A stretch of DNA of 11,886 nucleotides, from contig JACRQB010000135.1 of assembly GCA_016222925.1 (NCBI GenBank), positions 1 through 11,886 of the forward strand, in the 5' to 3' direction. This document shows positions 6,339 to 11,556 of this stretch, piece by piece. Below the pieces are notes generated by a model, which searched no databases, had not been told where the DNA came from, and saw only the letters and a list, made by a program, of their open reading frames with translations. Origin of the DNA: Nitrospirota bacterium (lineage in GTDB: Bacteria > Nitrospirota > Nitrospiria > Nitrospirales > Nitrospiraceae). Position numbers and translations under genes: made by a program. Numbering within the stretch: position 1 is the stretch's first letter; each line of letters opens with the position of its first letter.

Positions 6339-6821
6339 TCACCAGACTTCCGAAGGCGAGCGGTGAAACTCCGCCACCACCGGAAAGACGAGTGCGGCAA
6401 AGTCCGCATATCGCATTCTGATCGCTTCCGAATGGGTACCGGCTTCAAAAACGATCTCCTTGTCCTCCGTGAGCGAGTGATCGACGTACACCGGGAGCCC
6501 ATAGAGGACACCGAAGGGCGGCATCGCCCCCAACTCGCAGTCGGGGAAGAGATCTTTGAGTTCATCCTCGGTCGCGAGCCGTACCTGGTGGGCGGCGAAG
6601 ACCGTCTTCAAACGATGGAGATCCACCTGCCAACTGGCCGGCAGCACCGTCATCACGAACCGCTCATTTACCTTCAGGATCACGACCTTCGCCATTTCCT
6701 TTTCCGGGGTATGGAGCGTCTGGGCGACCGCGGCGGCTCGAAAGGCCTCTGGATGAGGCAACACGTCGTAATGCGCGTATTCACGATCAAGATAGTCTTT
6801 GAGTGTTTGTGAGATGGGCAT
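6339..6821 (-). CDS. YbaK/EbsC-type aminoacyl-tRNA deacylase domain protein
   Basis: A free-standing editing-domain protein (YbaK/ProRS-associated family, PF04073), 160 residues. Members hydrolyse mischarged aminoacyl-tRNA. Recognisable pieces are EMAKVVILKV with Lys45, the conserved catalytic-site lysine position, then FVMTVLPASWQVDL, ATEDELKDLFPDCELGAMPP, FGVLYGLPVYVDHSL and FEAGTHSEAIRMRY. These place it closer to the variant YbaK-like group often linked to stress genes than to E. coli YbaK itself; its tRNA substrate cannot be told. The start at 6821 is secure: AGGAGG (6833-6828 on the - strand) is 6 nt upstream. It is the first gene of a two-gene operon with the universal stress protein. 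Confidence 0.88.
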   Translation of the reverse strand: MPISQTLKDYLDREYAHYDVLPHPEAFRAAAVAQTLHTPEKEMAKVVILKVNERFVMTVLPASWQVDLHRLKTVFAAHQVRLATEDELKDLFPDCELGAMPPFGVLYGLPVYVDHSLTEDKEIVFEAGTHSEAIRMRYADFAALVFPVVAEFHRSPSEVW

Positions 6822-6885
6822 GGCGCACCTCCTGGATGATCAATGCGAAGGAAGAAGGCGTCCGACACGACGAACCCTCTCACAA

Positions 6886-6914
6886 AGCCTACCCTCTTTT
6901 CTGATCCCGTTCAA
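6886..6914 (-). promoter_or_regulatory. Candidate sigma70-type promoter for the ybaK-usp operon
   Basis: On the - strand, TTGAAC (6914-6909) and TAGGCT (6891-6886) are separated by 17 nt, about 65 bp upstream of the ybaK-like start codon. Matches to consensus are 4/6 and 3/6, so this is a candidate only. Confidence 0.28.
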
Positions 6915-7000
6915 CCGCCTGGAAAACTACGACGGTCAAGTCTTCGCACGCAGGGCTCATGAAACTGCGCAGGGCCTGTCCCCCCGACCTTCCGAGGGAG

Positions 7001-7339
7001 TCAGGAAAAGCGTTTGTAGGAACGAAACAAAGCGGAGAGGATCGGCAAATTGTGAACGCTAGGTGAAGAAAAGTTCTCGATCAAACGGCATAGGGTAGCA
7101 AGGAGCGCATTCCGCATCGAACCGGTCAGCCGCCGCACGGATTCTTCGTCCAAAGAGGTCGAAGAAGACGAACCTGCCAGGGCTGGGCCCTCTGTGGCCA
7201 GGTGTCGTCGTTCCCGTGCAAGACAGCCGTCACAAATGATCAGATACTCGCCACCGGGAGAGAGCCTGATAAAGAAAGCCCGATAAGAATTCCTGTCGGA
7301 CATTTCGCAGTAACTGCAAGTGATACCGGTATAGGACAT
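7001..7339 (-). CDS. Small hypothetical protein with CxxC...CxxC zinc-ribbon-like pattern
   Basis: A 112-residue ORF that I do not recognise. Cys8-x2-Cys11 and Cys36-x2-Cys39 (ITCSYCEM and IICDGC) frame a stretch SYRAFFIRLSPGGEYL, a layout that suggests one small zinc-binding ribbon. The C-terminal 60 residues are Ser/Leu-rich with RNALLATLCRLIENF as a likely helix. A purine-rich AAGGGAA lies upstream of the ATG at 7339, but spacing is long. The zinc pattern and the lack of a competing frame favour a real gene; absence of a recognised family lowers confidence. It is divergent from the small ORF at 7485, which shares the SYR-x15-CxxC layout. Confidence 0.5.
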   Translation of the reverse strand: MSYTGITCSYCEMSDRNSYRAFFIRLSPGGEYLIICDGCLARERRHLATEGPALAGSSSSTSLDEESVRRLTGSMRNALLATLCRLIENFSSPSVHNLPILSALFRSYKRFS

Positions 7340-7450
7340 CGGGATCGTCGTTCCCTTTGTAACTATTCAACTATCCGGTCCTGATAAAATCCAGTGGGTT
7401 CCCTTCCCTGCCCCGGCCATGGCCTGTCTCTGGTCTTGAATGGTGAACTC

Positions 7451-7459
7451 TGCTAATAT
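7451..7459 (+). promoter_or_regulatory. Candidate extended -10 promoter
   Basis: TGCTAATAT matches the extended -10 pattern TGn-TATAAT with TAATAT as hexamer. The -35 position holds only TGGTCT, 17 nt upstream. It lies 25 bp before the ATG at 7485 and would give a short leader, supporting transcription of the small + strand ORF. Confidence 0.3.
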
Positions 7460-7484
7460 CCCCCCCTCTTGCTGAGCCCTGTAT

Positions 7485-7670
7485 ATGCCCCGGGAACCGG
7501 TATGCAGACTCTGTGCGGAATCCATCAGCACGGGTGCTATCGAAATGTTTTCATATCGGTTCGCTTCCGCCCGTATTCGGCAGTCCTCTTATCTCACCCC
7601 CGGCTGCTGCTTCTGTCGGCTCCTCAGCACGAAACCTTCCCCAACGATGCACATAAACGTCTCCACGTGA
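7485..7670 (+). CDS. Putative small cysteine-rich protein (CxxC...CxxC)
   Basis: A 61-residue ORF without a recognised family. It carries VCRLC (Cys7, Cys10) and GCCFC (Cys41, Cys44), a two-knuckle zinc-binding pattern. From SYR at residue 23 to the last Cys there are 22 residues, the same as from SYR to the last Cys in the divergent ORF at 7001-7339, with an Arg at the same place. No clear Shine-Dalgarno precedes the ATG, although an extended -10 element sits just upstream. It could be a chance ORF; the shared layout is the main reason to list it. Confidence 0.4.
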   Translation: MPREPVCRLCAESISTGAIEMFSYRFASARIRQSSYLTPGCCFCRLLSTKPSPTMHINVST

Positions 7671-7726
7671 CCGTGATAAAGGGGTAGGACTTCAGGACAT
7701 CGCGAGTTCTGGTTCGTAGAGCGAGA

Positions 7727-7743
7727 CACTCGTTGCGCGAGTG
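7727..7743 (+). repeat. Small perfect hairpin upstream of kinase gene
   Basis: CACTCG-TTGCG-CGAGTG forms a 6-bp stem with 5-nt loop in the 195-bp spacer 7671-7865. The spacer also has AGTTCTGG twice (7705-7712 and 7745-7752) flanking the hairpin. No T-run follows. Nothing else is recognisable in the spacer. Confidence 0.35.
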
Positions 7744-7865
7744 AAGTTCTGGGGGCGCGGCTCCGGCTTCTCGAAACCCGAAACTTTGATTTCACCCGAG
7801 GTCCGAATGACGAGAGATGGCATGAGGCGCGTCGGAGCGATTCGGCCGATGGCTGAGAATAGATC

Positions 7866-8996
7866 ATGATGACGAACCTGGGTAAGTGGGAAGTAGAAAT
7901 CGGCTGGATCCTGGAGGCCGTGTCGGAGGCCCGGATCGTCGTCGACCTGACTGGGCATATTGTCTTCGTCAACCGTCCGACTGAGGCGTGGTTCGGGTAT
8001 CGTCGCGAGGAACTCATCGGCCAGACAGTCGAAGTGCTCGTGCCGGAGCGGCATCGAGGCGCTCATTCCGCCAATCGCGCGGGCTTCATCTCCCAGCCTC
8101 GTCCGCGACCGATGGGAGCCGGCCTCGATCTCTACGCGCGCCGGAAAGACGGGACCGAATTCCCGGTGGATATCAGCCTTTGGCCGCTGGAGCGGGGTGG
8201 TGGGTTGTTTATCCTGGCGGCCATCCGCGATATCACCGAGCACAAAAGGCTGCAAGCGCAGCTGGAACAGGCGCGGCACGAACTGGAGAAGATGGTGGTT
8301 GGGCTGAAACGGTCCAACGCCGAGCTGGAGCAGTTCGCCTATGTCGCCTCGCACGACTTGCAGGAGCCGCTGCGCATGGTGGCCAGTTACACCCAACTCT
8401 TGGCGAAACGGTACAAAGGGAAACTCGATACCGATGCGGACGAGTTCATCGGCTACGCCGTGGACGGCGCCAACCGGATGCAGAGGCTGATTCAGGATTT
8501 GTTGGCGTACTCGCGGGTGACCACGCAGGGTCATGTTTTTGAACGGGTGGATTGTCATGCGCTTTTGGAAGAGGTGCTAAGTAATTTGCGATTAGCTGTC
8601 GAAGAGAGTCGGGCGGTCGTGACCCACGATGTCCGGCTGACGGTGATGGCCGACAGGGGCCAACTGGGACAGGTCTTTCAGAACCTGATCGGCAACGCCA
8701 TTAAATTCAGAGGCCAGGAGCCGCCATGGGTTCACATTTCGGCCGAGCGGAAGGACGCCGAGTGGCGGTTTGCGATCCGTGATAACGGCATCGGGATTGA
8801 TCCGCAATACGCGGACCGCATCTTCGTCGTCTTTCAGCGCCTGCACGATAGGGAAGAATATCCCGGCACCGGCATCGGTCTGGCGATCTGCAAAAAAATC
8901 ATCGAGCGCCACGGCGGACGCATGCGGGTGGAGTCGCAACTCGGCAAGGGGGCGACGTTCTATTTCACATTACCGGACGTAACGCGTGAAACGTGA
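7866..8996 (+). CDS. PAS-domain sensor histidine kinase (phytochrome-kinase-type core)
   Basis: A soluble 376-residue sensor kinase with no membrane segment. Residues about 10-128 form one PAS domain (ARIVVDLTGHIVFVN, YRREELIG, RKDGTEFPVDISL, AIRDITEHKRL). A short coiled linker follows (LQAQLEQARHELEKM), then the dimerisation/phosphoacceptor helix with YVASHDLQEPLRMV and His163. The HATPase domain has N box FQNLIGNAIKFR, G1 DNGIGID and G2 GTGIGLAICKKIIERHGG. This DHp type (LEQFAYVASHDLQEPL) is typical of bacteriophytochrome-like kinases that signal to Rcp1-like single-domain regulators, and one such gene follows. The ligand of the PAS domain cannot be inferred. The start ATG at 7866 has a weak ribosome binding site; ATG 7869 is equivalent. 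Confidence 0.92.
   Translation: MMTNLGKWEVEIGWILEAVSEARIVVDLTGHIVFVNRPTEAWFGYRREELIGQTVEVLVPERHRGAHSANRAGFISQPRPRPMGAGLDLYARRKDGTEFPVDISLWPLERGGGLFILAAIRDITEHKRLQAQLEQARHELEKMVVGLKRSNAELEQFAYVASHDLQEPLRMVASYTQLLAKRYKGKLDTDADEFIGYAVDGANRMQRLIQDLLAYSRVTTQGHVFERVDCHALLEEVLSNLRLAVEESRAVVTHDVRLTVMADRGQLGQVFQNLIGNAIKFRGQEPPWVHISAERKDAEWRFAIRDNGIGIDPQYADRIFVVFQRLHDREEYPGTGIGLAICKKIIERHGGRMRVESQLGKGATFYFTLPDVTRET
8985..8996 (+). repeat. Dispersed repeat CGTGAAACGTGA (copy 2)
   Basis: Exact second copy of the 12-mer at 5243-5254. It covers the last codons and stop of the kinase gene and leads directly into the perfect hairpin at 8995-9022. Confidence 0.5.
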
Positions 8997-9022
8997 GTGC
9001 GCGAAGCCCGCTTCGCGCACTC
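8995..9022 (+). terminator. Perfect GC-rich hairpin overlapping the kinase stop codon
   Basis: GAGTGCGCGAAGC (8995-9007) and GCTTCGCGCACTC (9010-9022) are exact reverse complements with two bases between them, in practice a 12-bp stem with a 4-nt loop. It starts within the kinase TGA (8994-8996). No T-tract follows, so Rho-independent termination is not assured; it may reduce readthrough into the regulator or stabilise the kinase message. Confidence 0.45.
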
Positions 9023-9059
9023 AGCGAGGCGAGCGTATCTCGTCAGTTAAGTCGGTCAA

Positions 9060-9150
9060 GAGTTGCGAGTTGTGTGTTTCAGGTTCCTGGTATCCGTCTC
9101 TATAACTTGAAACCGTAAACTCGAGACTTGGAACTCAGGATCGAGAGATG
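9060..9150. repeat. Degenerate ~10-bp periodic repeat spacer
   Basis: The spacer between kinase and regulator contains diverged words of the TTTCAGGTTC / CTTGAAACCG / AACTCGAGAC type, most evident on the - strand as GTTCCAAGTC, TCGAGTTTAC and GGTTTCAAGT in succession. No gene is visible. It looks like degenerated short direct repeats. The ribosome binding site AAGGAGG (9171-9177) lies after it. Confidence 0.35.
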
Positions 9151-9181
9151 AACGACGGTTGTTTTGTAACAAGGAGGCATG

Positions 9182-9652
9182 ATGGTTGTTCCTGAATTTG
9201 TGAAACCGGTCGAGATCTTGCTGGTGGAAGACAATCCGGGCGATGTGCGCCTGACCAAAGAAGCCTTGAAAGAGGCCAAGGTGATCAATCACCTGACGGT
9301 GCTCAAGGACGGCGTCGAGGCACTGGCCTTTCTGCGCCGGGAGGGCCAGTACGCCAATGCGCCCCGCCCGCATCTGATTCTGCTTGACCTGAATCTTCCC
9401 AAGAAGGATGGTCGCGAGGTGTTGGCGGAGATCAAAGACGACGAGAAATTGAAGCGCATTCCAGTGGTGGTGTTGACGACCTCACAGGATGAACAAGACG
9501 TGTTGAAGACGTACCACCTCCATGCGAACTGCTACATCACGAAGCCGGTCGATTTGGAGCAGTTCATGACGGTGGTGAAATCGATCGAGGATTTCTGGCT
9601 CGGCATCGTGGTGCTGCCGGTGAACGGGAACCACATGAGGCGCGAGGTGTGA
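9182..9652 (+). CDS. Rcp1-like single-domain response regulator
   Basis: A receiver-only regulator. Acidic pocket Glu16/Asp17 (LLVEDNPGD), phosphoacceptor Asp69 (LILLDLNLPKKDG), switch Thr in VVVLTTSQDEQD and the conserved Lys in YITKPVDL are all present. The inserted loop LRREGQYANAPRPHL before the acceptor strand and the terminal FWLGIVVLP are hallmarks of the Rcp1 family, partners of phytochrome-type kinases. It has no output domain, so it probably passes the phosphoryl group on or acts by protein contact. Partnership with the kinase ending at 8996 is inferred from family and adjacency. Start: AGGAGG (9172-9177) lies 4 nt before ATG 9182 and only 1 nt before ATG 9179, so 9182 is preferred. 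Confidence 0.93.
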   Translation: MVVPEFVKPVEILLVEDNPGDVRLTKEALKEAKVINHLTVLKDGVEALAFLRREGQYANAPRPHLILLDLNLPKKDGREVLAEIKDDEKLKRIPVVVLTTSQDEQDVLKTYHLHANCYITKPVDLEQFMTVVKSIEDFWLGIVVLPVNGNHMRREV

Positions 9653-9660
9653 GGTGCGGA

Positions 9661-9739
9661 CAATGGTCAATGGGAAGCAGTGCATGGAGGTACCGGTCCA
9701 TCGAAAAGCACGCGGGTGTCTCCGCTTTGTTGACCATTG
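9661..9739. repeat. Inverted repeat CAATGGTCAA / TTGACCATTG
   Basis: CAATGGTCAA (9661-9670) and TTGACCATTG (9730-9739) are exact reverse complements with 59 bp between them. They occupy the spacer between the Rcp1-like regulator and the next receiver gene and overlap the TGAC-rich direct repeats at 9737-9787. No ORF of note lies between them. Confidence 0.45.
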
Positions 9740-9787
9740 ACGAATGACCAATGACTTGTTGCTGATGCATGACGGTTGACGAATGAC
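9737..9787 (+). repeat. Direct repeat TTGACGAATGAC (two exact copies)
   Basis: TTGACGAATGAC is exact at 9737-9748 and 9776-9787, with more degenerate ATGACC/ATGACT/ATGACG words between. The second copy contains the start codon (9783-9785) of the following receiver gene. Confidence 0.5.
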
Positions 9788-10190
9788 GACTCAGAGTTCC
9801 ATACACATTCTCCTCATTGAGGACAACCCAGGTGATGTCCGATTTCTGCGGGAATGCCTGGTGGAAGGAGGCGCCGGCCGATTCGAGTTGACGCACGTCG
9901 ATCGGCTCTCCACCGGACTGGAACGCCTCGCCGACGCGAGCTTCGACGCGGTGCTGCTGGATCTTTCACTTCCGGACAGCCAGGGGCTGGCCACGCTGGT
10001 ACGCGTCCATGCAGCTGCCAGGAAGGTGCCCCTTGTCGTCCTGACCGGCGTGGAAGATGAAGCGCTCGGAATCCGGCTCGTGCAGGCGGGAGCCCAGGAC
10101 TATCTGGTGAAAGGGCAGGTGACCGGCCCACTCCTAAGCCGATCCCTGCGCTACGCCGCGAGAGCGAAGAGCGATTCCAAGCGATCATGA
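9783..10190 (+). CDS. Receiver domain, N-terminal part of a split hybrid kinase
   Basis: A complete receiver domain: Glu13/Asp14 (ILLIEDNPGD), phosphoacceptor Asp60 (DAVLLDLSLPDSQG), switch Thr in VVLTGVED and Lys in QDYLVKG. It ends in LLSRSLRYA, the start of the linker that in related proteins leads into PAS domains. Here the frame runs on as ARAKSDSKRS to TGA 10188-10190. One frame over, the same DNA reads RESEERFQAI from 10157, the usual linker sequence before a PAS domain, so the gene was very probably continuous with the next ORF. The TGA overlaps the ATG of that ORF (ATGA), which could couple translation. There is no Shine-Dalgarno, and the start lies in a direct-repeat copy. Confidence 0.82.
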   Translation: MTTQSSIHILLIEDNPGDVRFLRECLVEGGAGRFELTHVDRLSTGLERLADASFDAVLLDLSLPDSQGLATLVRVHAAARKVPLVVLTGVEDEALGIRLVQAGAQDYLVKGQVTGPLLSRSLRYAARAKSDSKRS

Positions 10191-10768
10191 ACAACAGCCC
10201 GGCGTTGATCTTCCTTAAGGATGTCGAAGGACGCTATCTGCAGATCAATCAAAGGTTTGAAGAGGTCTTCCACATTGCGAACCGCGATATCATCGGAAAA
10301 ATGGACGAAGCAATCTTTCCTCCGAAGCAGGCAGCGGTGTTTCGCGCCAATGACCGAAAGGTCCTGGATGCCGGTCTGGCGATGGAATTTGAAGAAGAGG
10401 TGCTCCATTATGATGGTCTTCACACGAACATCGTCCTGAAATTTCCCTTGCTGAATGCACAGGGACAGGTGTCCGCACTGTGCGGCATTGTGACCGACAT
10501 CACCGAGCGTAAACGGGCGGAGGAAGAACGTCAGAAACTGGTGAAAGACCGCCTCCTGTTACTGGAATCAACGGGAGAAGGCATTTACGGAATTAATCTG
10601 CAAGGCCACTGCACATTCATTAACAAGGCGGCGGCCGGGATGCTGGGGTATCAGCCTGAGCAGCTGCTTGGCAAGGACATGCACGGGATGGTTCATCATC
10701 ATCGCGCCGATGGCTCTCCGTACCCGTCCGATGAATGCCGTATTTATGGCGGTGGTGACCTTTACTGA
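10187..10768 (+). CDS. PAS-PAS fragment of split hybrid kinase
   Basis: This 193-residue ORF holds a full PAS domain (about 1-105: NSPALIFLKDVEGRYLQINQ, then ALCGIVTDITERKR), a coiled linker (AEEERQKLVKDRLLLLE) and the first half of a second PAS (STGEGIYGINLQGHCTFINK, MLGYQPEQLLGKDMHGMVHH, DGSPYPSDECRIY). It then leaves homology at about 10747 and stops at 10766-10768. The missing half would include the PAS beta-sheet strands after the DGSPYP segment. The ATG lies inside the PAS entry helix and overlaps the receiver stop; the frame is open upstream as RESEERFQAI without a start codon. Taken alone it has no output domain. Confidence 0.72.
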   Translation: MNNSPALIFLKDVEGRYLQINQRFEEVFHIANRDIIGKMDEAIFPPKQAAVFRANDRKVLDAGLAMEFEEEVLHYDGLHTNIVLKFPLLNAQGQVSALCGIVTDITERKRAEEERQKLVKDRLLLLESTGEGIYGINLQGHCTFINKAAAGMLGYQPEQLLGKDMHGMVHHHRADGSPYPSDECRIYGGGDLY

Positions 10769-11486
10769 CATCACTGAACGAAAGCGGACCGAGAAACAGT
10801 TGCGGGATACGGTACAACGAGTGCGGACGCTGTCTCAGCGATTGGAAACGGTGCGGGAAGAAGAGCGGACCCGGATTGCCCGGGAGCTGCACGACGAACT
10901 CGGCGTCCGCTTGACCTGTTTGAAGCTGGACCTGGCGCGTCTGCAGTCGTTGATGGGAGAGTCGATGTTTCCCCGCGAAAAGATGGAGGAGAAGATTCGC
11001 TCGATGACCGCCGAGGTGGATTCCACGATTGTCTCGGTCCAGGGTCTGGTGGCGGAATTGAGACCCGGCGTTCTGGATGATCTTGGCTTGGTCGCGGCGA
11101 TTGAATGGCAATGCCAGGACTTTGAACGGCGGAGCGGGATCCGCTGTTGCTGTGAAGCCAGGGGAGGAGACATTCAGCTTGACCGGCCGCAGGCCACAGC
11201 TGCGTTTCGGATTTGCCAGGAGGCGCTCACGAATGTGGCACGTCACGCCAAGGCGACGTCTATTCGGGTGCTGGTGGAACAGTTGAACGGCGATCTGCTG
11301 CTCGAAATTCAGGATAATGGGCTGGGTATCCTCGTTGAGAAGCTTGCCGATTCAGCCTCATTGGGTCTGTTGGGGATGCGCGAACGCGCCGTGAGTCTTG
11401 GTGGCCAGATTGAGATTGCCGGCCAGCCCGGGAAGGGGACGACGGTGATGTTGCGTTTGCCGCGCTCAGAACAGGCTGACAAGTGA
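10746..11486 (+). CDS. HisKA_3-type (NarX/DegS-like) kinase core, C-terminal part of split gene
   Basis: The frame begins with the end of a PAS domain (AVVTFTDITERKR), a coiled helix (QLRDTVQRVRTLSQRLETV) and then the HisKA_3 phosphoacceptor motif ERTRIARELHDELG, whose His codon is 10890-10892. ELRPGVLDDLGLVAAIEWQ follows, then a HATPase domain with FRICQEALTNVARHAKA, IQDNGLGI and SLGLLGMRERAVSLGG. This is a complete NarX/DegS-type kinase core, the class that pairs with NarL-type regulators, and one starts 70 bp later. The longest open frame starts at 10668, but 10668-10745 in this frame shadows the PAS ORF. No ribosome binding site precedes ATG 10746, so expression would need coupling with the preceding ORF. 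Confidence 0.78.
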   Translation: MAVVTFTDITERKRTEKQLRDTVQRVRTLSQRLETVREEERTRIARELHDELGVRLTCLKLDLARLQSLMGESMFPREKMEEKIRSMTAEVDSTIVSVQGLVAELRPGVLDDLGLVAAIEWQCQDFERRSGIRCCCEARGGDIQLDRPQATAAFRICQEALTNVARHAKATSIRVLVEQLNGDLLLEIQDNGLGILVEKLADSASLGLLGMRERAVSLGGQIEIAGQPGKGTTVMLRLPRSEQADK

Positions 11487-11556
11487 ATACTCTCTCGAAC
11501 ATGCCAGCCTGTCAGCTTGAAACTTACCGGCCCAGTCGTCACGACAATGGCCTTTC

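Larger units (their letters stand above)
9783..11486 (+). pseudogene. Receiver-PAS-PAS-HisKA_3 hybrid kinase, split by two frame changes
   Basis: Domain order across three frames (receiver 9783-10157, two PAS from about 10157 to 10747, kinase core 10749-11486) is that of one hybrid sensor kinase. Homologous linkers meet at each junction: SLRYA to RESEERF at 10157 and DECRIY to AVVTFTDITERKR at 10748. At both joins material seems lost, roughly 10 residues at the first and 40-50 residues of the second PAS domain at the second, with frame changes of opposite sign so that receiver and kinase share a frame. I read this as two frameshifting deletions, either real or in assembly. The three pieces are also listed separately because each has an open frame. 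Confidence 0.65.

Noticed and set aside
6975..7005. Stem between CCTGTCCC and GGGAGTCAGG near the end of the small - strand gene
   Set aside because: It needs a two-base bulge and has no T-run on the - strand side; too weak for a terminator call.
7415..7424. Palindrome GGCCATGGCC in the divergent control region
   Set aside because: A single GC-rich 10-nt palindrome is expected by chance at this composition and has no second copy nearby.
7692..8558. Long - strand ORF of 288 codons
   Set aside because: It is antisense to the PAS histidine kinase, which has all its motifs in the + strand frame; the opposite strand shows no domain motif.
10150..10165. Programmed -1 frameshift joining receiver and PAS frames
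   Set aside because: No slippery heptamer of the X-XXY-YYZ type and no clear downstream stem or pseudoknot; linker residues also seem missing, which favours a deletion.
11472..11519. CAGGCTGACA / TGTCAGCTTG inverted repeat across the end of the kinase core
   Set aside because: Ten pairs including one G-U, but a loop of 28 nt and no T-tract; may be chance.
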